Made by a program: the position numbers and the translations under genes. Under the pieces are notes generated by a model, which was given only the letters and a program-made list of their open reading frames with translations, had not been told where the DNA came from and did no database searches. This document shows, in pieces, positions 14,001 to 25,750 of a DNA stretch of 64,000 bases (the first letter of the stretch is position 1; every line of letters starts with the position of its first letter). Origin of the DNA: Sapria himalayana (lineage: Eukaryota > Streptophyta > Magnoliopsida > Malpighiales > Rafflesiaceae); assembly GCA_029783825.1 (NCBI GenBank), contig JAREIK010000385.1, positions 372,001 through 436,000 of the forward strand, written 5' to 3'.

Positions 14001-15107
14001 GGATACTACATGTGTAGATACTATACATTGGCACATTCCAAATTAACTTTAATTGTTAAGATCTTAGTGTTGCTTTTTTTTTTTTCAATTTATTGCTTGG
14101 TAGATCAATGTAGAGAACTCATCTAATCATCCCCATGACATGACTCCTCAGTAAATTGATCAGACCTCAATCTCTTTGAAGTTTGCAAATAACCCTTTTG
14201 TGATGGCTAGTTATTAAAGATGCATCTTTTCTTATCTATTTGTGTAAATAGTTTGCATGCACACTTTTTCATGTCTCTTAACATCAATCTTTATATTTTT
14301 TTTTCATGTTTGCTTCTCTCTATGCTTAACAATACCCAAATCTATGATTTTTTTTTATTTACTAGAAAGCATGTTTAATAAAAACTCAACTCACGTGCAA
14401 TCAATGTGCTTTCGACTCCCAACTCATCTGCAGTCCTGAAATGCAAGCATGCTAAAAAGCTTTGAGCACAAATAAGTTATGATATGATAGAAATTGGCAA
14501 GCTAAAAGACAGGCGCAACTAACCTGCGATGCAAATCTGATATGAAGTTCAGCTCTTCGATGAAAGGCACCTGAGAAACACCACAACTAACAGCTTTCTC
14601 CCCGGCCTGTTAGTTTAGGAGAGGACGAGCAATCGTCTCAGCTATGAAGTAATGAAGCCCATGATGTTCATAATTATATAGCAAAACTACTGTGCAAACA
14701 ACTGGTACCAGCAAGAGATTGTTCGTTGTCTTCCCCATTGCAGATAAAACGATAACAGGCCTTTCAGAAGGGAAGCCTAGTATAAGGTCAGCTACCTCTT
14801 TCATCCTCTTGGCGGACGCCAGAGATGAGCCGCCAAACTTCATTACACATGTTAATTGCTTCTCAATTTCAGCCTTTCTACCGCTCGCAATCCAGATTTT
14901 ACTTCTCTCAAGCACATCGGAAACTGAATCCTCACATGTAACTCTCAGGACTATATTTCTGTGGGAAATTTTAGCATGTCTGCTTAAAGACGACACTGGA
15001 TGTGAAGCGCCAGAGCACCTCGACCATGGAGATTGACTACGCAGAGATCTTTGAGTGAATAGTGGTGATAAGAATTCAACATCGGAGCAGTGTGATGCGA
15101 TGGTCAT
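8032..15107 (-). CDS. Aspartate kinase (monofunctional, chloroplast), 5' six exons; 3' half not in the window
   Basis: Aspartokinase phosphorylates aspartate, the first step of lysine, threonine and methionine synthesis in plastids. The exons on the minus strand are 14709-15107, 14524-14606, 14395-14435, 12696-12850, 8242-8391 and 8032-8127. All have GT-AG borders and compatible phases, giving 308 codons without a stop. The start at 15107 opens a Ser/Arg-rich transit-peptide-like N-terminus. The kinase domain begins at about residue 87 with the KFGGSS motif. AGEKAVSCGVS, RTADELGVES, LVSFGECLSTRIFAAYLN, TTDDFTNADIL and FGRGGSDLTATTIGKALG follow in family order. The frame stops after ...LREIQ at a good donor (CAG|GTATTG). 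The rest of the kinase and both regulatory ACT domains, roughly 250 residues, are absent to base 1. Either the gene is truncated or the next intron exceeds 8 kb and contains the satellite. The fourth intron is 4.3 kb. KAC replaces the KAR usual before QYDAF. Family identification is very secure; functionality is not. Confidence 0.93.
8194..8215. repeat. 22-base homopolymer of G
   Basis: An uninterrupted run of 22 G on the plus strand lies in the 114-bp intron between aspartate kinase exons 5 and 6, so the transcript would carry 22 C close to the acceptor side. Such runs are rare in AT-rich plant DNA, and their length is prone to sequencing error. Confidence 0.9.
8392..10990. other. First part of the 4.3-kb intron of aspartate kinase, AT-rich
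   Basis: Mostly AT-rich, with no exon-like sequence. A GC-richer patch at about 9950-10110 carries a 114-codon open frame on the plus strand (9839-10183), and another 100-codon frame sits at 10600-10902. Neither resembles a known protein and neither has coding-like composition. I treat both as chance frames or transposon debris. Confidence 0.5.
10990..11620 (-). mobile_element. Ty1-copia polyprotein remnant (integrase region)
   Basis: On the minus strand, near 11222-11265, the translation reads INFIDDYSHLIRVFF. It matches the conserved FIDDYSR start of the copia integrase core. Upstream in the reading direction (11270-11500) are degenerate words compatible with the GAG-pre-integrase region, interrupted by stops and frameshifts. 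No LTRs were located. It lies inside the long aspartate kinase intron and in the same orientation. Confidence 0.6.
11893..12110. other. GC-richer intronic patch, unassigned
   Basis: A patch with words such as GCATGCACTATAGCACGC carries a 66-codon minus-strand frame (11893-12093) with no recognisable similarity. It may be transposon debris. Confidence 0.3.
13190..13690. repeat. Dispersed repeat family, copy 1
   Basis: It is clearly but distantly similar to 52000-52440 in the same orientation. Shared landmarks in the same order are AAGATACAAAA, the CATAATTAATATTTCTCAAT-like segment, ATTTTCAAAAG, GCTTCAGGAATAATAATTTT, and the end GCACACATTTAATAACTATA. It contains an (AC)n-(AT)n microsatellite at 13296-13330. 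The class is unknown and no coding is visible. It sits in intron 3 of aspartate kinase. Confidence 0.6.
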
Positions 15108-15660
15108 GATGAATCAGTCAGCTAATAACGGTTATGCTGGCAAACAACAAGTTCTTTTTAAGAAGAGAGGGGAAAACGTAACAGAACCTTTTGGATTAAC
15201 AACACGGCCAGATAGTACTTCGTCAGAACGGAAGCTAAGAATAGAAATGCAGCAAAAGGGGGCAGAATCGTCCAAACGATCGCGAGAGAGAAAACCATGC
15301 GAAAGAGGGACGATGCCAGGAATCACCAGCATAACAACAAAGATGATCTACCTTTTTGTTATGATATATGACATAAACTTGCTCCAGCCAGACCATCTTC
15401 CTTTGCCGTGCGACGCGAACTTTCGCCGAAGAACAAGCCTTCATTTACCATCAATTCATCATTCACCAGGTAGGACAATGGCTATGCCTCTAGTCTACTA
15501 CCTTGATTGATTGTGATGAGGAGCTCCAGTTTCAACGAACCTCGACTCGCGGAACATCATCATTCACCAGGTGCAGTCATTCATGTCTAGACCATCACCC
15601 CCGCCACTTCTCCCTGGATTCTGCATGTTGCCTATTGGTGGTGGTGGGGCTCGGGTGATA
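15108..15660 (-). promoter_or_regulatory. 5' flank / probable 5' UTR of aspartate kinase
   Basis: This block is GC-richer than its surroundings and directly upstream of the aspartate kinase start codon, so it probably contains the 5' UTR and proximal promoter. A good acceptor-like sequence (TTTGCCAG on the minus strand, near 15140) could end a 5' UTR intron, but this is unproven. A 15-base direct repeat, CATCATTCACCAGGT on the plus strand, occurs at 15457-15471 and 15558-15572. Open frames on both strands here (for example plus 15055-15510) show no family similarity. Confidence 0.45.
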
Positions 15661-15799
15661 TTGACTCTGTCTTTTGTCCATATTTTAAATATATTTTTTT
15701 TAACAAATTTCGATTTTAAATGTTTGTTACTCTTCTAACAAAAAAAAATCTTGCAAAACACTTATAATTATATAAATTTCAAACAAAACACAAAATAAA

Positions 15800-15964
15800 A
15801 AATCCCCTACCTCTCTCTCCCTCCCTCCCTCTCTCCCCTCCCTCTCTCTCTCCCCCCTCCATATCTCTCTCTCCCCTTCCTCTATCTCTCTTCCCTATAT
15901 CTTCCTCCCTCTCTCTCTCTCTTCCCTATCTCCCTCCCTCTCTTTCTCTCTCTCTCTCTCTCTT
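15800..15964. repeat. CT-rich polypyrimidine microsatellite
   Basis: About 165 bp of impure (CT)n / (CTCC)n on the plus strand, in the upstream region of aspartate kinase (GA-rich in the gene's sense). It is separated from the start codon by about 700 bp. Confidence 0.9.
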
Positions 15965-16294
15965 ATCATACAATTAATTAATTTGTACCAAACAAATTAA
16001 TTTTGAAATTATTTGAGGTTGTATCAATGTTATAACTATTTAATGATTTTGAACATAATATTATTTCACACAATCGAATATTATGTCCCCGAATGAACAT
16101 AATATTTACACAATTAAAATATAATTATAAAATGAGTAATGAGCTCAATGTTGGATTTAAAGTTCTTGAAAATTTTTGAACACTACAATCACAGTGACAC
16201 ACCATGAGATTAGCACGAGCATAACACGAAACAGCATGAACATAGTATGAGCATAACACAATCTTATGAGCAATCTTTTTTTTGAATATCACAT

Positions 16295-16502
16295 TATTAT
16301 AAAATAAAATCTACAATAATTTGAAAATAGAAAATTTAATCCCAATGTAATAAATAAACAAAATACAAGTAAAGGGGGACTAATATTTTTGGGAATGATT
16401 CTCAGAGAAGGGGGGGACCTTCTTTTATAGAAAACAAATCTGGAAATCCCAAAGGGATTTCCGATGTGAACTAAGTGAGTTTTACCTAACCATTCTGTAA
16501 CA
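16295..16502 (-). repeat. 3' LTR of the copia element
   Basis: Direct repeat of 22283-22495, clearly homologous along its length with several substitutions and small indels. The copies have diverged since insertion, so the element is not recent. The outer terminus has mutated from TG to TA on the plus strand. Confidence 0.88.
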
Positions 16503-16559
16503 TTCTCCCACTTGAAAATCACTTTTCTCACTCGATAATATTTGCTTCCATTCTTACTA

Positions 16560-17310
16560 AATAATATAAAGTTCTACGTCATTCAAACGTGTCGGTGTTA
16601 ATTGAATTAGTCAAAAATATCTGCTACCTTTTAATCGGTGTAAATCTTTTGCATATCTACACTTCTATTTTCAACTTTTGCTTATATAAATGATATTATA
16701 AACTAATGTATTTTGTATTTGAGTAAGATAATGGATTTCTTGCTAAGTATATAGTACTTTAACTATCACAAAATATAGTAACTTTATTTTGTTTGTGTCC
16801 AAGCTCTTCCAATAGTATCTACAACCAGATTGTCTCTTTAATGGCTTGTGTAACTACAATATATTATATTTTTGTCGTAGAAATAGATACAATAGATTAT
16901 AACTTTGAAACTCAACTTACAACTCCTCCAATAAGAGTAAAAATATAGCCCATGGCAGACTTGTTATTATCGATATCTCTAACATAGTTTGCATCAAGAT
17001 AGCCTCTGAAAATAAGATATGAATATTTATAACATAATGTAGCATTAAATGTTCCTTTCATATCTCTAAGAATTCTTTTCACAATACTCTAATGTTCTAT
17101 CTCCGGATTTGTCATGAATCGACTAACCACTCTCACTACTTGTGCAATGTCTGGTCTTGTATAAATTATTGGAGACATTAAATCTTCCATTGTTGATGCA
17201 TATGGTACTCGAGACATCTTCCTCCTTTCTTCTTTAAAGCTATGACACATATATGATGATAATTTGAAATTAACAAGAAGATGGATAGAAACTGATTTAC
17301 TACCTTGCAT
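16560..17310 (-). pseudogene. copia RNase H / reverse-transcriptase end, degenerate
   Basis: The minus frame at 17089-17310 contains the conserved end of copia reverse transcriptase, MSRVPYASTMEDLM followed by YTRPDIAQVVRVVSRFM. Between 17070 and 16750 the RNase H signature GYLDANYVRDIDNNKSAMGY can be read, followed by in-frame stops. The catalytic frame is broken. Confidence 0.85.
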
Positions 17311-18334
17311 GTTGAAGCTCTGTAAGATCTTATTAAAATAATTTTGTTGAAAATGTCAAATCTTCCTGTTGTTTCTGTCTTGGTAAATATGCATCCTTAG
17401 AATCTTGTTTGTTAGTCCCAAGTCCTTCATATCAAACTCCTTAGCCAACTGTACCTTCAATTCTTAGATTTGAGATTTATTTTAGCCTGCTACCAACATA
17501 TCATCAGCGTACATTAATAAAATAATGAAATCATTTTTTTTCAAACCAACACCTCAGTACTTTATATACCAAAGCTATTATACCTAATGTTAATGATAAA
17601 AAAAATCAAATCTCTTAAATCAACACCTTGGTACTTGTTTTATACTATATAAAGATTTGTTCAACTTATAAAATAAGTTCTCCTTACCAATTTCAACAAA
17701 TCCTTATGGCTAAAACATATAAAATTCTTCAATTTTTCTATGAAGAAAATTAGTTTTAACATCTAACTGCTACAAATATTAATTAAATATAGAACATAGA
17801 GTTATTACTACTCTGATTATTATAAGATGAATCACCGGAAAAAAAAAATCTCATTGAAGTCAATGCTTTCTTTCTAAGCATAACACATTACCACCAATCT
17901 TATATGATATCGTTCTACTTGATCTTTACTATCTCATTTTATCTTGTAAACTCATTTATTACTAGTGGCTTTTCTTCCAAATAGTAATGATATTAGCTTC
18001 CAAGTCATATTCTTATATAGAGCTTCATTTTTTTTCTTTCATTGTTATCATCCACATGGATGCATCTGGATTATTTGAAGCTTCTTGAAATATTGAAAGT
18101 TCTTCATCTTCTGTTAGAAGATAATATGCAATATTACTCTCTGTAATATACTTTGAATGCTAAGTTGGCGACTTTCTATCATGAGTTAGCTGACTAACTT
18201 ATTGAGCCTCATACTCGACTTGCTCTTGTATTTCGTACTTGCATTGATATTGGAATATCTTATCTCTGATTATTTTCTCTGACTATCTTGAATCTAGTTA
18301 TTCCTCCATTGATATTAGAATATCTTATCTCAGA

Positions 18335-19000
18335 TTATTTTCTACTTGCACAGTGGTAGTTTTTAAAAACTACATCTCTACTAATAATTACCTTATAGGT
18401 CGTGGGCTCCCATGGATGATACCCCTTTACTCCTTTAGCATACCTTAAGAATATATATTTTTTAGATTTTAAATCTAACTTTGTTCTTTCTTGGGTGTCG
18501 TACAGCACATATGCAAGACATCCAAAAAAGTGTAAAGTAGAGTAATCTACTGGCTTACCCATCCACACCTCCATTGGCATCTTCAAATTAATCATAATTG
18601 ATGGTAATTGATTTATCACATAATATGAAGTTCTAGCTACTTCTAACCAAAAAGAGTTGGGTAGCCTTATAGTCCTCAACATTGGTATCATACATTCTGC
18701 AAGAGTTCTGTTTAACTATTATGTTACTCTATTTTGTTGTGATGTGAACGTGTATATGACTGTAAACTATTGTTTGATACCTTCTTACTTACAAAGAGTA
18801 AAAACTCATCATCTATATACTCTCTTCCATTATATATCCGTACATATTTTTAATCATTTTCCTAGATTCAAGTTCCACCCATGCTTTGAAGTCTTTAAAG
18901 ATTAGAAATACATCTGACTTCTTTTTGATTGGATACACCCAACATCTCCTTGAGTAATCATCAATGAAGGATAGAAATTATTTTACTCCTCCTTTAGATA
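18335..19000 (-). pseudogene. copia integrase core and C-terminal part, degenerate
   Basis: The minus frame 18335-18691 reads through PNSFWLEVARTSYYVINQLP, then GKPVDYSTLHFFGCLAYV and LDLKSKKYIFLRYAKGVKGY, then ISRDVVF. This is the typical copia integrase C-terminal order. Upstream, 18780-18990, the core FIDDYSRRCWVYPIKKKSDV is readable. Stops between the blocks show inactivation. Confidence 0.88.
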
Positions 19001-19734
19001 TTTTAAGTGATTCCCATATATCAAAATGTATCAAGTCTAGAGTATTTTTACTTCTTACAGTTGATCAACTAGATATCAATTTATTCTACTTACTTGTAAC
19101 ACAATGCTCATGAAAAGATAAATTTATTAAATTAAGTCCTGAAAGTAACTTTTTGTTAGATAGAATCTTTAAACATTGTTCTGACATGTGGCCTAATTTG
19201 AGATATCACATCATCATTGATTCTTCTTATTTGCTTATTGATGCAACACATGCATCAGCTTCTTATACTATTTCTCCTTTAAGCATGAATAAACTTTTTA
19301 TTATCTTTTCTCCTTTCATTATCACAAGTACACCTCTCACAAACTTTATCATCTCATTTTCAATAAGAATTTTATATCCAAAACTATATATTTGTCTTAT
19401 TCTTCAAGTCTATCATATGTCATACCTCTTGAATGGTACAAATCATACCATCAAATATTTTTTTTGGTATTACCAATACTAACAATCTTCAAAGCATGAT
19501 CATCTCTCATGTGCACAGAGATAGACCCTCTTGAGATTGGTTCATATTTGTGAACTCAATCTTTCTCAGAAATCATATGCCATGATGCTCGAGTCTAGCA
19601 ACATTACATCACCAAATTGTTTTCTACTTTCAACAATCATTGTAACCTTACTATATAAAATGTTTCCATCATCATTAATACTTGCAACATTTACATGATT
19701 ATTTGATAACTTATCATCCATACTTTTTTTCTTA

Positions 19735-20128
19735 AACCAATAATCTTTTTTGAAGTGTCCTTTCTTGTCATATTTGTAGCACTTGAAATTTTTCTTACTT
19801 TTAGATTTTGATCTATCATAATTCTGACTTACACTGGGGCCATGCTCCGTTAAACTCCCTCATATCACCATCAATGCATCTACTTGCTATGCATTTGCAT
19901 ATCTATCCTCTTTATTTTTGTGTCTGCTTTCTTCTTCGAAAAGACAGAGGAAATATTATTGAAGATAAAACTATTTATCAGAGCACCATTTGTTAGATTG
20001 ATGATGAGTTGATCATACGAATTAGGTAAACTTTGAAATAAAATCTCAGCATATTCAACTTCTTCTATTTTATGACCCAATGTAGTAAGTAAAGAAAATA
20101 GAATATTCATAGTATTAATATGATCAGT
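19735..20128 (-). pseudogene. copia gag fragment with decayed zinc knuckle
   Basis: The minus frame 19880-20110 carries the UBN2/gag signature LGHKIEEVEYAEILFQSLP followed by NSYDQLIINLTN. Downstream, at 19740-19800, a CCHC knuckle is recognisable as CYKYDKKGHFKKDYW, in which the second and fourth ligand cysteines have become tyrosine. That is direct evidence of loss of function. The upstream part of gag continues beyond the inserted LTR-like sequence, at 21760-22200. Confidence 0.85.
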
Positions 20129-20129
20129 T

Positions 20130-21751
20130 TGTTAGGGTTTCGGGCAAAATATCCAATCTATTATAACATAAACACAACAGAATTTATATTTTTTATTTCT
20201 TAACCCACCAATGATCACATATGTTTCATTAAAACACAAAGAAATGTTAAATGAAACATACCTCTTGTAGATTGACTCGTCAAGCAATCAAGTTTGTATC
20301 GTGTTTATTTGGATCTTCAAATGTGCTGCATTTCTGAAAAGTGGCCACCTCTACAAGTATCTACACACGAACAAATAACAAACGATCTTGTTGAATGCTA
20401 GTTCAATTTCATCTTCTCAAAAATGAAATTAGGGTTTTTTGTTTTCTTTGTTTCTTTGAGTAAAAGGTGATGGCTACTTTTCATATGTCTCATATTTTAT
20501 ATATATATTTATATTTATATTTATATTTATATTTATATTTATATTTATATTTATATTTATATTAAGTCAGCTAGGGTTTAAGTCAAATCCAAATTTTATT
20601 TAAAACTCTTTTAAATAATTACAATTTAAATTCAAAACCTTTATAAGATAAGGAAGCATATTTTTATATATATTATTATATATTTAAAACTCTTTTAAAA
20701 AAATATGTACATATTATTTTCTTATCCAATAAGAAAATATAACAACTTCATTATTTGTTTAAATCTCGAATTTAAAATTTCTCAAAATTAAATTTGAATT
20801 TAAATAATAATTAATTGTTATTTGTAATTTAAAAGAATCTTATCGTTTTAAATTAATATAGAGAGTGAATAACCATAACTATTATTATTCATTCTTAATG
20901 TGCGACCCTTTAGGTTCAATTAATATTGGTAGTAGGCCTAAATCATATTTTGATCCTGCAAGTCATAAGTGGCCTCTAATAAGATATTATGACTATCCAA
21001 GTTAGATAAAAAACTCATGATATGAGATAACTTTAATATAGCTAATGACATAATCTTTTTGTCTCATGATATCTTGATAGAATATAAGACATAGATAAAG
21101 TCAATCTTATATCATTCTATCTTTGATTACTCGAAACTAATTAGATTGACTAAACAAATAACATTGATTTCCATCAATTCATTTGTGCATGGCCATACAT
21201 TATACAATCTCAATTATCGAGGGGACCCAAAGATATCTCTCTTATAATAAGAGGGACAAATTCCATCTTAATCGATCATATCTCACTACATAATTTTTAT
21301 TATGTTCAAGTATAATCTTTATAGTCATTTGATTAAAGACAATGTTTGATTATATAAAAACATAATATTCCTTATACTGAGAACTATAGCAATCTCAGGT
21401 CAAAAGATTTAGTGACATAACTATTAGAGATTAACTTATGACTTTGATCCATGTATTAATCTCATGACGAGTCTGTCCAATATTTATTCTCAATAAATAG
21501 ATATAAATTTGATTTGTATCTCTACACATTTACATCCCTTGAATATCAATCAAACTTTATACTAATCTTAATTTATTTTATTCTCATAACAATAACTGAT
21601 TATGGATATTTAGAATAATTAATAATATTATTCAAAAATATTATATATAATAAACATGAAAATCATCATAATAATTAATTCTCACAAATAGTCAAAATAC
21701 TATATCCATACGATATGCCTAGAGCACTATTACTAAAATAGTTCCATAACA
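20130..21751. mobile_element. LTR-like sequence (probable solo LTR) inserted in copia gag
   Basis: About 1.6 kb starting TGTTAGGGTTTCGGG and ending TTCCATAACA. The gag reading resumes on either side, so this is an insertion. The body is non-coding and shares ordered blocks with 25751-27265, for example GGGACAAATTCCATCTTAAT against GGGATAAATTCCATCTACAT. No matching 5-bp target duplication was found. The superfamily is not determined. Confidence 0.65.
20497..20563. repeat. (TTTATA)n minisatellite
   Basis: About eleven uninterrupted copies of a TTTATA hexamer, inside the LTR-like insertion at 20130-21751. Confidence 0.9.
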
Positions 21752-22282
21752 AATTAAATCATTCATAAAGTATAAAGTTTTCTTTTTAAGAAGATCTTGT
21801 TGTGAAGTACCTGTGCCTCATATAACCTTGTGAAAGTATCCCAAATTTATTTTTTCATATTCTTTTATGCCATACTTGACAATACTCCATCAGCAAGTAT
21901 CAAAAATAAGATTAGCAACTATATTATCATCCATCTCATTCTACTTATCTTTAGGAATCCTAGTGGGCCTTTTCCCAATTGTATCTAAGTAATTATCATT
22001 CCTCAAAATTGTTTTAATTTTTATTTTTTATAATAAAAAATTACTTCCTATTGAATTTTTATATTTCAAATCTTGTTGCCATTTTTACTTTTATAGTGAT
22101 CGATAAACCAAGGATAATAATAACTATTTTTATTACTACACCAAAAAAGTTCCCAAGTAAGTAGAGGAGTGTAATACTCTTTTAAAAACCATAGACCTTG
22201 AGGCTCTTATCTCCCATTTGATAGAACTTTTATAGATATGTATTAACCACAAAAGTTAATAACTAACCTCCTCTGATACAAT

Positions 22283-22495
22283 TGTTATAAAATAAAATCA
22301 ACAATAATTTGAAAATAAAAAATTCAAATATAAGACAATAAATAAACAATAAATAAAATACAAATAAAAGGGGACTAAACCCCTTGGGGATGATTCTCAA
22401 AGGGGAGGAACCGCTTTTAATAGACAACAAATCTAGAAAATCCAAAGGAATTTCTAATGTGACCAAGGTGAGTTTCACCTAACCCTTTAGTAACA
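22283..22495 (-). repeat. 5' LTR of the copia element
   Basis: Plus-strand ends are TGTTATAAAATAAAATC and CCCTTTAGTAACA, i.e. canonical TG...CA. It is followed by the target duplication CACAT. The primer-binding site lies immediately inside. Confidence 0.9.
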
Positions 22496-22500
22496 CACAT

Positions 22501-23547
22501 GTATTACACACGAACATTGTACAAACCTTGCAAGAACTTGATATAAGCTCTACACAAATCTAACAACCCTTGTAACAAAAAAAAATAAGAGAGCAGTTGT
22601 ACCTCTAAAATTATATAGATTTAGATGGAAATTAGTTAAAGAAGAAAATGGGTTTGGTTCCTGTTTTTTCCACTCACACATAGACATTAGACACACACAC
22701 ACAAACACATGCAGGTGGTTTTCATATTTTCACGCACACACCATTTCACGTAAAAAAGAAAGAATTTTTATTTTTATGCCCGGTTCACGCACCAGCACAA
22801 GTTTGACACACACATGATACATTCTCACTTTCACGCACTATCTCACGGAAACAAAAACAAAATGGGAATGATTCCCATTTTCAAGAAGAATTCTTTTTTT
22901 CAAACATAGTCATCACGCGTGACTTTTCCACGTAGTGCATGAAACACTCCCCTCTTCTTTCCTTTTGTCATGGTATGTGTTTCATGAAACCAGCTGCTAT
23001 TCATTTCAATTATTTTTCTAATAAAAAAAATGACCATTTTAATTTATTGATGCATACACCTTAAATGAGAGCACCCACTCATTTAAATTATAAAATTAAA
23101 ACAAACCAACACACAAACCAAGCAAAATAAAAACAAACCATACAATGATAAAATCACATATTTTGGTTATATTGGTATCCATGATAGACATGTTCATTGT
23201 TCACCTACAAAAATATTATACTATAAGTTATAGTGGTATCTTATTTATTGAAAAATATTAATTTAATTTTGTGAATGTTTGTTTGAAATTACTAAATATT
23301 TAAAAATTTTATATAAAAAGAATATAAAGTTCTAGTATTTCATCAATGCTAGGAAAAAGACCTTTCAAATTATTTAATATTCACAAAATTTTATTTTGAA
23401 TTGTTTATAACTCCCAATGGAAGATAACTTTTTTTAACAAAGACATTAATATTCTAGTGAGTATAAAATATAAATTAATATGCATGGGGTTATTCTTAGA
23501 TAAAAACAGCACACACACACACATGTGTGTGTGTGTGTGTGTGTGTT

Positions 23548-23578
<31 letters not shown>

Positions 23579-25740
23579 TTGAAACTTTTAAAGATTTTTC
23601 TACCTGCCCAAATTATATTTTTCATTAGAGTATCTTTTCAAAAAATAATTATTTTGGTGAAAATAATGTTCTTTGAATATTGTATCATTGCATTAATTTA
23701 TATTTCCCATTTAATGAATAATAGAATGTGAACTTTGAGCCATTTTTTCTCAACATCTATTTAGCAAAACATGGATAAGATTGCAAAAAAAAAATTACTC
23801 TTATGATTTGCCTGTAATATTATTATCTGTATAAAATTCCTATCAAACTTCTATAGCCTTTTTACATTAGAAAAATAAACTAGGAATTGTTTTCTTATTA
23901 CAATAAGGGAAGAGTGAGTGGTAAAAAAAAATAACCAATTTCACATAAGAATTCTATTATTAGAATGTTGAAAACAATAAATAATCATATATTTTTTATT
24001 AAAAAGTCAACTTAATCTAAATCATATATAGTATAAAATAGAAAATATATTATTTTCATCAATAATATTAATATTAAGGACTGTAATTTTATGTTCGAAG
24101 ACCATTTAAAATAAGAATTATGTTATTAAGATACTTGTATGAATTTATCTGATATTCATGAAAGTTTATACTGATCATTTTCGGACTAAAAGATTACATT
24201 TATAGTTGCATTGATGATTTTAATTTTGAGATTCTATAACTAACTAAGCTAATATTGATGTGATAATAATTTTGTACTAATTTCATATAAGAATTATATT
24301 GCTAGAATGTTAATATAAAGGAAGAATTACATTTTATTTAAACAATGTAAATGGCAAACATAAACATTAATGTGTTATTAAACTATTTTTTTTAAGTGAG
24401 ATTAAAATAATATTTTTTTGAAAACATACTATTTTTGTTGTGCCGCTTACATCCCTCTATATTCCCCCATATGAAATTTGTGCTAGGCCATAAAAGGTAT
24501 TCCACAATCTATACACCATACAAAAACTCTCAAGAATAGTGAATCATGGTGACTACTTCATACATACTCATTCCACAATGATTACTATTAAAGAACATAA
24601 TCCTTACATCTAACTATGAAATACAATAATAAAAAATAACAACGTAACAATTATAATTTTGGCTGCAAGGAAAAAGTTTTCCCATTAATCAATATCCTAA
24701 GTCAATGTAAAATCTTCTGGCTATAAAACTAGCCTTGAGTTGATCAACCTTTTTTTATTCTCATCTTCACCATGTATGCTCACCTACATCACATTATAGG
24801 CTTATCTAAAGATTGTGGAATGAGATTCTTAGTACGATTGGAAATGATTGTACTAAGTTCATCTAACATAATCTATCAATATTCTTGATGACTATGTATC
24901 TCAAAAAGAGTACCCAAGGTCATGTGGTGGTCAAAAGAAGATAAAAAATTATAATATATAGTATCAAAATAAAAGTAACATAGTTCCATAGAGATTGAGT
25001 GCTAAGTAGAATATATCTTTGATGTATTTCATAGTGCAATCAGGAAATCTAGGTTACTACTTAAACTCAAATCAACCTATGTGATAAAAGACTCAACTTG
25101 GGAAGATTATAGATGTATGGGTCTAATATATATCTTTAGGTTTGGACAATTGTATCTCCAACCATGATCTCACTCACTTATGGAGACTTACATCTCATGT
25201 CAAGTGAGACACTTATACTAGACTCCTCTCATTGGCATAACATATTAGGAGAGGTGTCAAAAAATCATTTTTTTCACACATAAGTAGGTTCTTATGCTTA
25301 TGTGTAGATGTAAGGGTACATATGAAAAAATAATTTAGAGTGCACCATAACTTGAATAGATTTTGTTTTGTGCACATAATGTTATAAAATGTTTTGATGT
25401 ACATGGGTAAGGATGCATATTAAAACCTAATTCTCTCAAAAAAGTCAATTTCTCTTCACCAAATCGTTACCCAATAGAAAACTTGCATAGCAGAGAATTG
25501 TGAGGAATAAATTCATGATTCGAATGATTTAAGCTTTCTTCTTCCTCATTATCGACATCATTGAAGATGATATAATTAGCACCATCATCTTGGGAAAAAA
25601 TTACAAGTGCCGCAAGGGTTTTTCGATACTTCCAAATTAGAGTTAGAAACATCAAAATTATTTGTTTTTCATTGTCATCTATTCACCCAATCTTTCCTTC
25701 TACTTTGATCTTTCAGATGATGAAGGTAGCATTAAGTTCC
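22501..25740. other. AT-rich repeat-bearing intergenic DNA, no gene seen
   Basis: No exon-like sequence was found. A compound microsatellite, (AC)n-(TG)n-(TA)n, lies at about 23510-23574; its AC and TG halves are self-complementary. Short minus-strand frames at 25213-25655 have no recognisable similarity. Confidence 0.55.
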
Positions 25741-25750
25741 ATTAGGGTAG

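Larger units (their letters stand above)
16295..22495 (-). mobile_element. Ty1-copia LTR retrotransposon, complete in structure, inactive
   Basis: The LTRs at 16295-16502 and 22283-22495 (208 and 213 bp) are flanked by the identical 5-bp target duplication CACAT (16290-16294 and 22496-22500). In the minus-strand sense the LTR starts TGTTACAGAATGG and ends TTTATAACA; the left copy has lost one terminal dinucleotide. A primer-binding site resembling the initiator-Met tRNA complement (TTGTATCAGAGGA) abuts the 5' LTR near 22270-22283. A purine tract, CAAGTGGGAGAAT, abuts the 3' LTR. The internal order is gag, degenerate zinc knuckle, integrase, reverse transcriptase/RNase H. Many stops and frameshifts make it non-autonomous. 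An LTR-like sequence interrupts gag at 20130-21751. Confidence 0.92.

Noticed and set aside
12696..14606. Frameshift in aspartate kinase between exon 2 and the LEELLKG exon
   Set aside because: A 41-bp exon at 14395-14435 with proper borders restores the phase, so there is no frameshift.
14692..15036. 114-codon plus-strand frame
   Set aside because: It is the complement of aspartate kinase exon 1.
15055..15510. 151-codon plus-strand frame opposite the aspartate kinase 5' region
   Set aside because: It is antisense to exon 1 and its leader, with no family similarity; the minus-strand gene explains the openness.
20125..21756. 5-bp target duplication around the nested LTR-like block
   Set aside because: CAGTT and AATTA do not match, so the insertion is inferred only from interruption of gag.
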